Shown here one piece after another: positions 37,901-47,269 of a DNA stretch of 64,000 nucleotides. The stretch's first letter is position 1. Each line of letters starts with the position of its first letter. Location of the stretch: positions 8,955,682 through 9,019,681 of the forward strand of contig CM029386.1 in assembly GCA_017165825.1 (NCBI GenBank). The letters are read 5' to 3'. This stretch comes from Hepsetus odoe (lineage: Eukaryota > Chordata > Actinopteri > Characiformes > Hepsetidae). Below the pieces are notes generated by a model. The model was not told where the DNA came from, did not search any database, and was given only the letters and a program-made list of their open reading frames with translations. A program made the position numbers and the translations under genes.

Positions 37901-40900
37901 TTAATCACGTTTGAGATTAATATGTCTCCACCGTACCTCAGTGAATGGACTAGTACAACACGACACCTAAACAGGGCTAAATGTGTTCAGTTTATGGAGG
38001 CCGTAACGGAGATAGATTTCACCTGTAACAAAACTGTTAATGACGTCACCGACATGTACAATACAGTAGTTGGGCAGATCCTTGATCAGGTCGCCCCAAT
38101 TAAGACAAAGAAGGTTAGAACTATCAGGCACTCTCCCTGGTTCAATGATCACACACGGGCTGCTAAGCGGGAGTGCCGTAAGCTAGAACGCAGATGGAAG
38201 ACAACAGGTCTCCAAGCCTCTCAGGCTCTATGGTCTGCTAAACTAAAACAATATAAGAAAGCTCTATATAGTGCTCGCACTGAGTACTATTCAAAGCTTA
38301 TTGAAAACAACAAGCATAACCCCCGCTATTTATTTCAGACACTCGCTCAGCTAACAGACAAAACTGATAAAAGGCCAGCATGTAGTATTACTAACGATAG
38401 GTTTCTTAAGTTTTTTAATGATAAAATTAACAACATTAGGCTCCAAATGTGCCCTATTAGCCCTCAAATTAATCCATTAGCTGAACAGTGCTCACAATAT
38501 TTTAGTGATTTTAATCTCATCGATAACTCTGAGCTAACTTCTGTTATAGCCAAAGCAAACTCCACGGCCTGTCGGTTAGATCCCATTCCAACCAAGCTCC
38601 TGAAGGAATCCTTAGGAGTACTATCAACACCTATACTTGATATCATGAACGCATCCTTGACCTCAGGTGTAGTCCCCAATCAGTTTAAAACAGCAGTGGT
38701 TAGACCACAGCTTAAAAAACCTAACTTGGACCCTCACTCACCAAGTAATTATAGACCTATCTCTAATGTCCCGTTTCTCTCGAAGATTCTAGAAAAACTA
38801 GTTGCGAGACAACTGCAGTCATATCTAGACACGCATAACCTCTTAGATAAATTCCAATCAGGTTTCCGGCTTGGCCATAGCACAGAAACTGCTCTAACTA
38901 GAGTGGTGAATGATATAATGGTCTCGAGTGATGCAGGAAACATTACTGTTCTTGTTCTGTTAGATCTTAGTGCTGCGTTCGACACGGTAGATCACTCCAT
39001 TTTAGTAAATAGGCTTCACTCCACTGTCGGCATTACCGGAACAGCCCTTAAATGGTTCAACTCCTATCTCACAAACCGTTACTACTTCATCCAAATGGAT
39101 GATTATGGCACCCCCTCACCTATGTCACTAGTTAACTATGGAGTCCCACAAGGGTCGGTGTTGGGCCCAGTGCTCTTCTCCCTCTACATGCTCCCACTAA
39201 GCACTATTATACGGAAGCATAATGTTAGTTACCACTCTTACGCTGATGACACTCAGCTATACTTATCTTTTAAATCATGTGATAAAGCATCAACCGGCAC
39301 TTTAATTAGCTGCCTCAGTGATATTAGGGATTGGATGAATAACAACTTCCTCTCACTAAACCCCGAAAAAACTGAGCTGCTCTTGTTTTGTAGTAGTGAT
39401 GTAGACAGGGCCAACTTCATTTCGCATATCCGGGATGCAGGGTTGAAGTTTTCAGTTAGTACTCTGGCACGTAACCTTGGTGTTATTTTCGATTCAAATC
39501 TTTCATTTAATCCCCATGTTAATGCAGTTGCGAAGACATGCTTCCTGCACCTTCGGAACATTGCCAAACTACGGCGCTTTCTGTCAATGGAAGACACGGC
39601 GAAAGTAGTACACGCATTTGTATACAGTAGATTAGATTACTGTAATGCCCTACTCTCTGGAAGCCCTCAGGGCACATTAAGCACCCTACAGCGCATTCAG
39701 AACACAGCCGCTAGGATTGTTAGCAGGAGCAGGAAGTACGACCACATAACTCCCATACTCTCCTCGCTTCACTGGCTTCCTGTTAGGTACAGGGCTGACT
39801 TCAAGGTCCTCCTCTTAACCTACAAGGCACTTAAAGGTCTTGCCCCAATATACCTAACCGAACTGCTTAATACCTATACACCTAACCGCCCACTTAGATC
39901 CCAGAATAAAGATCTCCTAATTGTCCCTCGCATAAATAAATGTATAGGAGCACGAGCCTTCAGTTACAGGGCCCCTAGATTGTGGAACAGCTTGCCTGCT
40001 TCTGTACGGGATGCCGATTCAGTCTCGGTCTTTAAATCACGGCTGAAGACTTACTTCTTTAGTTTAGCTTACCCGCACCAATCACCATAGTGCACCACTA
40101 GTAATGTCGCTGGTGCTGCTGTACATGCCATCGCACTGTTTCATTTCTGTGTCTGTCACTACTCGATCCTGCTCATTACTGACCCCCTCATTCCATTTCT
40201 CTCCCCACATGTCCGGGGGGGCCCATTGTGGTCATCACCTGAGCCCAATGCCGAGCTACCATCTGGTCTGTGTGATGCATCTGATGCGCCAAGGGACCCT
40301 GGCGGCTCATTGGTACCTGGAAGCAACTTGGGACTCCTCACTGATCCTGGAGTTTAAAACCAAACTAACTCTGTACTGTTAGTATACCCAAGGGGGTTGG
40401 GTAGCCGGTTGACCTTGGACCCTCAGAGGTTTTTTTTCTGCACATAATGGAGTTTTTGGTTCCTCTCCTCCGTAGTCGTCCGGCTTAAACATCTTAAACA
40501 TCTATTACTGTAACCTGTTATCAATGTAAAGTGCCTTGGGGCAACTTTGTTGTAAAAGGCGCTATACAAGAATAAATTGAATTGAATTGAATTGAATTTT
40601 ATTGTCATTAAAAAAATGAAGACTGCCTACAACACACAGCACATAACTGAATGCAACAATCATTTGATTTGCTGAATGTAACACTAATGCAATAACACTT
40701 TTTCCCTCAAATACAATTTTTAGCAGCATTAAAATTAGAACTAATAAATTTGATGACCAGAAGAGAGGTTGCTGTAGCAGATTTGTGGAGTATTTACATT
40801 TACAGCATTTAGCAGTATTTAACTGTAACTAACATATTTATATGTTAAATATATGCTTGTTTTAGATTGGAGTTTCATTTTCATTGGAGTTACTTTGCTT

Positions 40901-43199
40901 GTGAGAGTGGCAGTGGTCTAGTGGTAGGGTACTTGACTATGACTCAAGAGGTCCCAGGTTCGAATCCCACCTCTAGCACTAACACCAGCAAGACCCTTAA
41001 CCCCAAGTTCCAAGTTGCTCCAGGGGGACTGTCCCTGTAATTAGGACATGGAAGTCGCTCTGGATAAGAGCGTCTGCTAAATGCTATAGCTGTAAATGTA
41101 AAAATGTCCATCTTGTCCCATTTCTAGTGAGAGGATATGATCTAAATGCTTTTTTTTTTCCCTCTCTTCACGCTTCTAGGCAAACACAAGATGAGCATTT
41201 CTGTGCTTTTAGCAAAGGAATTTGGCATAGAGTGTAGGAATGGAGAGCACCATTTACTTTTTGTCTGCATAACTGATTTTTTTTTCCTGCTGCTTTCCAG
41301 CTTCCCAGGTTGACTGTTGTCAAAAGACTGCATAATTTCGTTAAGAAATATTAAGGCTTTTGGTATGGCTCTCTATTCCCAGATGGGATGGTCTGGGTTC
41401 TCCCGTGTCTGTATGGGTTTCCTCTAGGAGCTCTGGCTTTCCCACTGTCCAAAGACATGTACGTCAAGTGGATTGGAGATGCTAAATTGGCCATAGGTAT
41501 TGTTTCTGCCCTGCAATGGACTGGCAACCTGTCCAGGGTGTTTCTCTGCCTTTCACCCTGTGAAAGCTGGTATAGGCTCCAGCACCCCTCACGAAATTCA
41601 TACAGGATGACTGAACTTCATAGAGAACCAGAATACTTTCAGGTACAGAACTCCTAGACCCTTAATGAAAATATTCTCTTACAGCAATTAAACTGTTGTT
41701 TTCTACTATAAAAAACAGAACCTTAAATGCGGAGAAAGGAGTATAAATGCCAACCCCTCCAAATTGCTTGTCTTTTCTTGTGAATAAAGGTAAAATGCCT
41801 GCATTCTAATTTTATTTATATTGAAATACTGTATTTTATCATATCATGTATCATATCATATCTCTTTTGCACAAACTACTAAAAAGCTGAAAAATTGCAG
41901 TACCTGAGGTATTCCATAGTTCCGCATTTCTCTTACAACATCCCAGGTTTTATTACTGGAGTCATATCCCCACCTGCAAAGATGATAGCCTAACGCCCAG
42001 TATGCTGGCATTGCTGGCTTTCCTGATTGGATGGTCAAGACACAAACAAAAGGAAACAGTATAGTCAGTAATTTAATACTGCCTTAGTAAATCAAAACAG
42101 GAAAATAATTAAGCTTTATCACCAACCTATGACCTCCAGATACTCTGCAATCACAGAGCTGGGATCAGGGCCAAGAAACACATACAAGTCTAGTATTCCT
42201 CCAATTGTGCGCCATGTGAGGGCAGGTGCTGGCTGAAGGACCACATCTAAAGAAAATTAAAAAAAAATTATTATTATTTTTTTTTAATCCAATGATAAAA
42301 TGTGAAAAATTACTTGTACAAGAAGAAAACACTGCATCTCAGATTGCATTTGCACAAAGCTGAAACAGTGATGTGCAAAAGTCTTGAGCCACCCCTTATT
42401 TCTTTATATTTTGCAAGGGAATCGGATTGTTTGTTGGTGAAAAAAAATTGCTATTTTATGTGGTTCAAATTGTCTTATCACTGAAATATTGAGTCTTTTA
42501 AATGAAAAACACGAAAAAATGTTTTATTGCAAAGTGACTAAAGATACAAGGTCTCTACATAACTGAATTTTTATGTCCTGGCATTGAACCAATATTGCTG
42601 CAATCTCTTCAGCAAACCAAAACATTAAACTTACATTGAGTCATACATGCAAAGTATGTCAATCTACTGTTAGCTAATGCAAAGCATGTCAATCTACTGT
42701 TAGCCAGACTGAGGATGTGAAACTAATAATAACTGACAAAACAAGAGTAGAAACAATATCTCAGCTCTTCCTGTAATTCTCACTATCTGCTTCTTCTTCT
42801 TGAGGGCCACTTGCATATCCTCTCTCACATCCATAAACCTTCTCTGTGGTCTTCCTCTTTTCTTCTTTCCAGGCAGCTCCCTAATAATTGTAATAATATG
42901 TGTAATTCTTACTGTCTGTGATATGAAGATATGGACAATAATGGAACTGATACAGTAAAGACAAGGTCTAGCAGAATAAGCTAAAAATCTCTAGACAAAA
43001 CTAACAGGAGGATTTGGCTGGTACGAAGCACTGTTGATGCAAAAACATTCAGATGGGTCAAGAGTAGTTAAGGGATTAGAAAAAGGATTTTTTGGAAGTC
43101 GTGTGTTCAGATAAAATAAGGATTGACTATTTGATCAGAATCTACAAATTTCTAAACCAACTTTATTTTTGTGAAAAAGCACTAGATATGCTAGGAGGC

Positions 43200-43231
<32 letters not shown>

Positions 43232-46187
43232 CTAACATTTTCAGGGAACTAGAAAGAAAAAAAACACAAAACAAACACAAGATTATGTACCCCATTCATT
43301 CAACTTTGCTTTACAGCAATTTTTATCTGTATGAAGGCATGAAGTTCATTACTGATAGAAGCAGATGCTTGCTATGCACACGTGGTGATTTATTTTGTTT
43401 ATGGCACACTGTAGCTTTTCTATCAGGAAAACCTGTAGACTAAGATACTAAAACAATAAAATTATTGAAAAAAGCAAAAGTACAGAGATCACATTTCTTT
43501 AGAGGTTTGGGAATGGCTTGATGTCTGAGCTTCATTTTCACTTTTATTTTCCATTGAAAGTCCTTTTATATGTAGTTCTAGGTGTATTTGTATAAGGGTA
43601 TCTCTTTATATCTCTATATACCTTTGTATAAGGGTATAATTACAATTCAATATTTCTCCAGTACATTAAAATCAGTAAAAGTGTTTTCCAAGGGTAGCAA
43701 ACCCCACAACAACACTGAAATTTTAAATTGTATGAACTAACCAAATTTTTTGACATAACATTATGATGAACTGTGCTTTACATTATCACAAACTAACAAG
43801 ATCCAGCAAAAAGTCAATTCTGATTTCAGATAACACCTATATTTTGCAACACTCAAAGTGTCTCCTTTGGTATAATGACCAAGGAGCAACTAATGATCCA
43901 ACAGCTTTCGAAACTACAGCTAAAAGCCCTCGTTGAGAATCTGAGAGTTTAACACCAGAAAGGCCTGATTGTTGGTTAATGTCAATATCACTGCACCAGG
44001 CAGGCAAAATGTATGGGGTCAAGGCACAGTAGCTGTTGTATCAGTTCTGCAGTCGAAAAGGCTTTCTATGTTTACCATGAATAAAAATTAGGAAGAAAAT
44101 TGTTTATTAGCTTAATGTCATCAAATATTTGACATGCAATAAAGCATTCCTAAAACTGAAAGATAAAACAATGTTTTGTATCTGTTAAACATCCCTTATT
44201 TCTGTACATAGGTGTATACACGATAAAGTCCTGAACGTTTCAAAATGCACCATTCACTCTTCAGTTCAGTTTAAAAAGAAAAAGCAAATTTTTATGCCCA
44301 CTTAAAAGGCACTAAATAGAGTAAGAATATATATTGGTCTTATGACATAGAAACAGATTGTTTAGTCATCACAGTCATCATAGGAAAAAGGTCATGTTAA
44401 AATGAACTAGAGTAATATACAGACAAAAGACACAGGAAGTTTAGCTCACCCATAGCGTTGCTGTTTAGTAAGAAAGACCCGTGTGCTAGTCCATCTGGCT
44501 CCATAATGAGATAAAATGGATGAACGCCATAAAGGTTGGTGAGTTCCTGTAGGATAAAAGTTAATGACAAAGCTTATTGATACTGGCTTGTCCCTAAATT
44601 AGTTTTGAGAAGAAAAATGTATAAAAAAAATAAAACCAAGAGTTATTACCACAGGGGCTGCATCCCGAGCCCACATGGTCAGCGTGTTCCACTGCACGTC
44701 ATGAAGAAAGTTGGAACGATGTTCACCTAGCCCATAAACAAAATTTGATGCTAAAGATGTTGACATCTGTAGAAACTGATCCGCAAAGAAGAGTGGGGCA
44801 ACTGTAGTGTTCAACCTTACAAACAAAAACACAGATATGAGTGGGTGCAGTAAACACTCAATACAGAAGCAAACCAAGGTATATTTGATCCGTTTTGGCT
44901 TATTTAACTCAAACCCAACTTTAATCCTGTTAAACCTACAGCCAATCCAGCAAAACACAGAGTGAACTTGTGCCATTTCAGGTGTTACGACCTGACCAGA
45001 TGTGCAAAAAAAAAAAAAGGGTGAATCTTGCTACAGTTATGCATGTCAACAGAAAATCTTCAAAACTTATACAAATATTTTAAGAAATTCTTAAAGCACA
45101 CTAGTCAAACTTATAACGAACACTTACAATATAGCCTCATTTAGGTTTCTCTTCACAATAAGCCCAAATGGTTGTTTGGTGAACTCCACAGTGTACAAGG
45201 GATTTGAAGCCCGTTTTTGGACCACAGGCACATCTATGGGAACTTCATACCTCGGATTTGCTGGGTCTGTTATCTTAGAAACAAGAACAAAAAGAAAAAA
45301 ACAAAAACAAAAACAAAAACAAAAAAACAAAAAAAAAAAGAACTTAACTTTGCTGTCTCTTATCCACAGGTCATATTTAATGCAAAAAAATGTGAAATCT
45401 ACATCACAATATCACTTGACAAGTGAAGCCTTATCCTCACATGGTTTGAGGCACATGAAGTTTGTAGGTTTGGTAAATAAGTGAAAACCGACTCAACATT
45501 TATATAGTTCATATATTTTGTATGGAAACACTGCAAACTTCAGCTAAAATAGCCGAACAAGCTGATTATTCTCACTTTCACATGGAGTCTATTGTCGGAC
45601 TCAAACAGAATTTCCAACTGTAGTGTCTCCACGTCCTTAGGGTAGTAGGCCTTCTGTAGACGTATCAGTTTCCCTCTGTAGCCCATCTCTGTCTCATTAA
45701 TAGCCACTAGCTCATAAGATGGAAAATCTGGTGGATAAAAGCACCATGGCACGCCGTTCTGTCCTGGTGCCTTTGGTACTTGCACAAAGCAACAGTTCCT
45801 CTTATTGCACATCTCCTCTGTCACCACAACATTTCTTTCTGGGTAGCAGTCAAACCTCCAAGCTTCAGGTATACTTGAGCAGGAATCTGGCTGAGACTTG
45901 AAACCGGATGGAGACACAGGTGATGGAGGTTTGTGAACTCCTATGGATGGTGGACCCCATAGCCATAGCACAGTTCCCAGCAGCCAGATGGCAAGGACCA
46001 CCAGAATAAGCCCTCCCAAGGTCAACAGGGCAACTGTGACGGAGCAACGAGGTCTTCGCTCCAGCAAGGGATGCTCACAGTCATCTGCCTTCATCTCTGC
46101 ATCTCCTGAATCCTCAGTTGCAGGGTCCATCAAAGCAGCACCAGAAAAGTGCACCTCCTCCGGGTTCAGTCGCTTATAGGACACCAT
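23170..46187 (-). CDS. gaa: lysosomal acid alpha-glucosidase (GH31), 19 coding exons
   Basis: Hydrolyses alpha-1,4 and alpha-1,6 links of glycogen in the lysosome. Hand-spliced exons total 2862 nt (953 aa; human 952) with matching phases throughout. Order: N-terminal tail (1-48), hydrophobic anchor (about 49-78), trefoil domain with Cys 103, 114, 127, 132, 133 and 149, then the GH31 barrel. The nucleophile is D540 in WIDMNEPSNF (human D518) and the acid/base is D638 in HWLGD (human D616); ISRSTF, QWNDIDYMD and RNHN substrate-site motifs are also present. The start at 46187 is the first ATG after a splice acceptor (exon edge 46196). No stop or frameshift was found. All introns are GT-AG except one GC-AG. 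The offset to human numbering is 22 residues, from a longer N-terminus. One trefoil and one GH31 unit exclude maltase-glucoamylase or sucrase-isomaltase. The last exon is the least certain. Confidence 0.96.
23730..23876 (-). CDS. gaa: gaa coding exon 18
   Basis: 49 codons: NTLTSEVVHSHEEA... to TIFSYKDNQ, aligning with human LQKVTVLGVATAPQQV...NFTYSPDTK. Donor gttgca. The intron before it carries a degraded RTE LINE. Confidence 0.92.
23975..25790 (-). mobile_element. RTE-type LINE, degraded 3' two-thirds
   Basis: Reverse strand shows RT remnants such as MTLWKRVVETRLRKEV, RPRKSTTNAMLALR, VVRPAMLYGLETVALTK and MRMDRIRNE, ending in the RTE 3' end near 23980. Multiple frameshifts; same orientation as gaa, in the intron between exons 17 and 18. 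Confidence 0.85.
26491..26655 (-). CDS. gaa: gaa coding exon 17
   Basis: 55 codons including LAEGDVFWDDGETL, the conserved C-terminal beta-sandwich motif of GH31 enzymes (human GELFWDDGESL). Ends FSLKQ before gtattt. Confidence 0.95.
26810..26935 (+). repeat. DNA-transposon end fragment
   Basis: tatagccaaaagtatataga followed by cacacctccatactgat resembles a common fish DNA-transposon terminus. Single end only. Confidence 0.4.
27006..27104 (-). CDS. gaa: gaa coding exon 16
   Basis: 33 codons, phase 0 at both ends: GDSLLSKGEE... to NLHLREGSIIPKQ, matching human INVHLRAGYIIPLQ. The acceptor tract on the minus strand is a TG/GT microsatellite followed by ttacag. Confidence 0.95.
27213..27354 (-). 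CDS. gaa: gaa coding exon 15
   Basis: Encodes YSTDPKTYGIDRQFLWG...LLVTPVLDPG...WYDFYT. Acceptor ttcag, donor gtaagg. The first ~33 nt of this exon and ~70 nt of the intron before it are duplicated at 30062-30168. Confidence 0.96.
27679..27911 (-). mobile_element. SINE family A
   Basis: Near full-length copy of the cattgtgaa/cattttac subtype, in the gaa intron between exons 14 and 15. Confidence 0.85.
28045..28193 (-). CDS. gaa: gaa coding exon 14
   Basis: Begins AQDPTVFSPFARTVMKEA and ends ARPLFFE with donor gtaagg, phase 2. Matches human ...[25 protein letters not shown]. Confidence 0.95.
28399..28550 (-). CDS. gaa: gaa coding exon 13 with GC donor
   Basis: Encodes FNLLGIPLVGADICGF and LCVRWTQLGAFYPFTRNHN. 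The acceptor CAG lies 3 nt from a 19-nt C run (minus strand). The exon must end at CAG followed by gcatgt to keep phase with exon 14 (ESQ|AQDP aligns without gap to human LSLPQEP), so the donor is GC rather than GT. Confidence 0.93.
28557..28575 (+). repeat. 19-nt G homopolymer at gaa exon 13 acceptor
   Basis: On the coding strand this is a C19 tract followed by atccag and the exon, so it forms most of the polypyrimidine tract. Confidence 0.9.
29010..30490 (-). mobile_element. RTE-type LINE, 5' half, with inserted gaa fragment
   Basis: Reverse strand encodes the endonuclease start (MMERRKVDILCVQETKWKG, VSAYAPQVGCEMEEKE), then after an interruption GADFNG, YKSGGRCTQVDYILC-like and WWWNREVQEYIQKKR segments, up to the start of RT (CLGEMAVEFITRL-like). 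It lies in the gaa intron between exons 12 and 13. A 105-bp gaa-derived piece interrupts it at 30062-30168. Confidence 0.85.
30062..30168 (-). repeat. partial duplicate of gaa intron 14/exon 15 junction
   Basis: About 105 bp match 27317-27426 with roughly eight mismatches by eye, covering ~70 nt of intron, the ttcag acceptor and ~33 nt of exon 15 (YxTDPKxYGI). Same orientation as gaa, embedded inside the RTE copy, between endonuclease codons for ...EV and VPRGERV. Confidence 0.88.
30521..30624 (-). mobile_element. SINE family A, tRNA-end fragment
   Basis: Only the head and first body part remain, about 13 bp from an oppositely oriented full copy, forming a head-to-head pair. Confidence 0.8.
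30638..30900 (+). mobile_element. SINE family A
   Basis: Full-length, starting ggggcagcgatggcctagtg. A ggtaccgtcaa unit is tandemly repeated near 30725-30750. Confidence 0.88.
30905..31170 (+). repeat. dispersed repeat E, copy 2
   Basis: Same unit as 18515-18745 with a SINE B fragment inserted (31018-31078), ending ccccatttatcttggcttgg, then gaccgacccattg. Confidence 0.6.
31018..31078 (-). mobile_element. SINE family B tail fragment
   Basis: About 60 bp with the gcagacgctcttatccagag core, inserted within dispersed repeat E (30905-31170). Confidence 0.65.
31268..31463 (-). mobile_element. SINE family A, internal deletion
   Basis: Head and tail present but about 40 bp of the body (acctctgcatttacc region) is missing. 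It ends only ~30 bp from gaa exon 12's donor. Confidence 0.8.
31492..31625 (-). CDS. gaa: gaa coding exon 12, acid/base residue
   Basis: Contains GKRPFVISRSTF and GHWLGDNKSQW. D638 in HWLGD corresponds to the human acid/base D616, and R622 to human R600. Ends MSIP plus one base before gtaacc. Confidence 0.96.
32846..32963 (-). CDS. gaa: gaa coding exon 11
   Basis: Encodes VLGGSLRAKTVCASA and HYNVHSLYGLMEAKAS, matching human HYNLHNLYGLTEAIAS. Ends in phase 2 at a gtaaca donor. Confidence 0.95.
33253..33385 (+). repeat. dispersed repeat C fragment
   Basis: cttgtcccaaacggggtcgc, cccagctcacacagggcg and gggacacaccctggacaggt are shared with 50555-50825. Type of element not determined. Confidence 0.65.
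33656..33740 (-). CDS. gaa: gaa coding exon 10, catalytic nucleophile
   Basis: Starts DMNEPSNF; the first Asp (D540) is the GH31 catalytic nucleophile. Ends NPPYTP plus one base at a gtagtc donor. Confidence 0.96.
33836..33949 (-). CDS. gaa: gaa coding exon 9
   Basis: 38 codons starting VWPGLTAFPDFSNP and ending VPFDGLWI. The nucleophile motif WI|DMNE is split exactly at this exon's 3' edge, as in human GAA. Confidence 0.96.
34530..34840. repeat. dispersed repeat F with 45-bp direct repeats
   Basis: atgctactgttattcatcat at 34535 recurs at 34794, bounding a segment (gagcatttctgtgctttta, gctgcataactgattttttt) that is also present at 41130-41370. Confidence 0.6.
35321..35431 (-). CDS. gaa: gaa coding exon 8
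   Basis: 37 codons starting DPGISSTQPTGSY and ending ETLIGK, phase 0 at both ends. Matches human DPAISSSGPAGSY...GQPLIGK. Confidence 0.95.
35739..35998 (-). mobile_element. SINE family A
   Basis: Full-length copy of the gaggtcacagcac/tttaacccatgcac subtype, in the gaa intron between exons 7 and 8. Confidence 0.88.
36857..36988 (-). CDS. gaa: gaa coding exon 7
   Basis: 44 codons beginning DAQWNDIDYMDRALDFTF; the acidic residues correspond to the substrate-binding loop of human GAA (QWNDLDYMD). It ends RYVMIL before gtaaaa. The acceptor is only about 100 bp from the start of the antisense L2 ORF. Confidence 0.96.
37088..40600 (+). mobile_element. L2-clade LINE with intact 1000-aa ORF, 3' UTR and tail
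   Basis: One unbroken ORF (37088-40090) encodes an APE-type endonuclease (LNVRSLGNK, LTETWL, GDFNIHVD, SDHSLITFE) followed by reverse transcriptase (LSAAFDTVDH, GVPQGSVLGPVLF, YADDTQLYL with Y at about residue 718) and the LHWLPV...FKVLLLTYKAL C-terminus typical of fish L2-like elements. The 3' UTR ends in the L2-type motif gtaaagtgccttggggc...aggcgctata and an (ATTGA)n tail near 40600. No ORF1 was seen, so it is probably 5'-truncated or its 5' part is short. It is antisense to gaa inside the intron between exons 6 and 7. All motifs are intact, so it may be recently inserted. Target duplications were not recognised. Confidence 0.92.
40905..41100 (+). mobile_element. SINE family B, complete
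   Basis: The best copy: a tRNA-like head with A-box-like (agtggtctagtggtagggt) and B-box-like (ggttcgaatccc) segments, then gctctggataagagcgtctg and a gctgtaaatgta end. In the gaa intron between exons 6 and 7, 300 bp from the L2 tail. Confidence 0.85.
41130..41370. repeat. dispersed repeat F, copy 2
   Basis: Shares cgcttctaggcaaacacaag, gagcatttctgtgctttta and ctgcataactgattttttt with 34580-34800, without the flanking direct repeats. Confidence 0.55.
41370..41630 (-). repeat. dispersed repeat C
   Basis: Reverse copy (ggagatgctaaattggccat, ctggcaacctgtccagggtg, caccctgtgaaagctgg). In the gaa intron between exons 6 and 7. Confidence 0.65.
41904..42022 (-). CDS. gaa: gaa coding exon 6
   Basis: Encodes KPAMPAYWALGYHLCRWGY, the start of the catalytic barrel, and ends GIPQ at a gtactg donor in phase 0. 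The following intron (36989-41903) contains the L2 LINE. Confidence 0.96.
42127..42246 (-). CDS. gaa: gaa coding exon 5
   Basis: Starts DVVLQPAPALTWR across the junction and includes GGILDLYVFLGPDP. It ends VIG with donor gttggt, phase 1. Junction phases match both neighbours. Confidence 0.95.
42370..42410 (+). repeat. Tc1-like terminal repeat fragment
   Basis: gatgtgcaaaagtcttgagc resembles Tc1/mariner TIRs of fish; no partner end found nearby. Confidence 0.35.
42647..42706 (+). repeat. 30-bp tandem duplication
   Basis: Two adjacent copies of atgcaaagYatgtcaatcta ctgttagct(a/c) differing at one or two sites; gaa intron between exons 4 and 5. Confidence 0.85.
42785..42890 (-). mobile_element. 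RTE-type LINE short fragment
   Basis: Reverse strand carries the GRPxRRF...REDMQVA-like C-terminal segment, truncated on both sides. In the gaa intron between exons 4 and 5. Confidence 0.6.
42891..44449. other. gaa intron 4, right part
   Basis: AT-rich with a T homopolymer near 43200; nothing else recognised. Confidence 0.6.
44450..44546 (-). CDS. gaa: gaa coding exon 4
   Basis: Starts ELTNLYGVHPFY after a cctacag acceptor and ends SNAM plus one base at a gtgagc donor. Corresponds to human LYGSHPFYLA...LLNSNAM. Confidence 0.95.
44650..44815 (-). CDS. gaa: gaa coding exon 3
   Basis: Contains NTTVAPLFFADQFLQ and the GLGEHRSNF segment, closely matching human GAA. Donor is gtaata; exon ends in phase 0. 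Confidence 0.95.
45128..45273 (-). CDS. gaa: gaa coding exon 2
   Basis: Begins ITDPANPRYEVP (human IKDPANRRYEVP) and ends at a gtaagtg donor, phase 2. It encodes the N-terminal beta-sandwich segment of the GH31 fold. Confidence 0.96.
45576..46187 (-). CDS. gaa: gaa coding exon 1 (residues 1-204)
   Basis: Start codon at 46185-46187, exon edge at 46196 after an AG acceptor. It encodes the cytosolic tail, the membrane anchor (about 49-78), a Pro/Ser linker and the whole trefoil domain. It ends LHVK before a gtgaga donor, phase 0. The tail carries an acidic dileucine-like stretch, DDCEHPLLE. Confidence 0.96.
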
Positions 46188-46949
46188 GGCAGCAGGCTAA
46201 GGGTACAAAACAAGACAGGTGTAATGTTACATTGTTTGCAAAGCTTTCTAATGCATCTTGTTTCTCACAAGTCCTTAATTCTCATCTAAGCTAACATTGG
46301 TGGGAACATACATCGCATTGGATTTTAATACCTTTAAATGCCAAAATTTTTTTCAAAAATTTAAATCAAAAGTAAATTTAATAGATAATGTAACAGAAGA
46401 AACATTAGTACTGGTGCATTAATGACTGAATTAACTGTGATGGGCTTCAAATGATTAAACTTCACAATGAAAGAAGAAATAAAAAAGAGGAAAGGTCAGC
46501 AATAAGATAGTGACAGGTTGCAAGTAGGAAAGGCTTTAAATGTCAGCCAGTGTGGAAACCACAACAAAGCCTCTTCTGTAAGAAATCTTTTCATTATCAT
46601 TATTATCAGTGATCTGTGAATCATCATCTTGCTTTGACACCATCTGTTAAATCTTCAGTACTTTTGACATTCTGGTCAGACATAATACACTATCATACCT
46701 CATCAGTTCATAAATAAGCTGAAATAAGTGTGAATTAAGTATGTCTGTCATTTTAAAAATATTAGGCTAGCTAATGAGGCTAGCTAGCTATCGATGCCTC
46801 ACAATTTATGTAACTTAAAGCCAATATTTCACAATTTTTTTATGTTTCATAGTTAAATCCAACTTTGAGTCCAAATAATCCAACTTGCTCTTGAAAAGTT
46901 ATTATTGTAATTATTATTTTGCTAGCATCGTTGCTAGCACCCTCCTCAC

Positions 46950-47200
46950 CTTCCGGACTGGTTCTGCTTTCAGTTGGAAATAAAGAGCCAATGTCCAAAC
47001 TGTTTCATTTAAACTTCTCTTTCATACCTATCTGAAGTCGATTTATTAAACCATCAGGGTTGACCACTTTAAACGCTTTTAATCGCTTTGAAAGTGAAAA
47101 TACAGCAGAAAACCCACCTCAGAGTACTTTCTAACGGAAGAAGAACCCTGCAGAGTTTACATGCTGGTGCAGGCAACAGTGAAAAGACCAGCCTCTGCTA
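46950..47200 (-). other. gaa: putative noncoding first exon of gaa
   Basis: A strong donor, GGAAG|gtgagg, ends at 46950 on the minus strand, and the ATG exon begins after an acceptor at 46197-46198. Human GAA also has a noncoding first exon. The 5' edge is not determined; a second possible donor (CTGAG|gtgggt) lies near 47115. Confidence 0.45.
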
Positions 47201-47269
47201 CAAATCCAGCCAGCCTATTTCAAATTTACCAATATATGTTCAAATTTCCCTATATTCCCTAAATAGTGC

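Noticed and set aside
40905..40980. Possible functional tRNA gene (A- and B-box-like sequence)
   Set aside because: It continues into the family B SINE body ending in the standard tail; the tRNA part is a SINE head.
23170..46187. Maltase-glucoamylase or sucrase-isomaltase instead of gaa
   Set aside because: Those have two GH31 units and two trefoil domains; here one of each, with GAA-specific exon structure and length.
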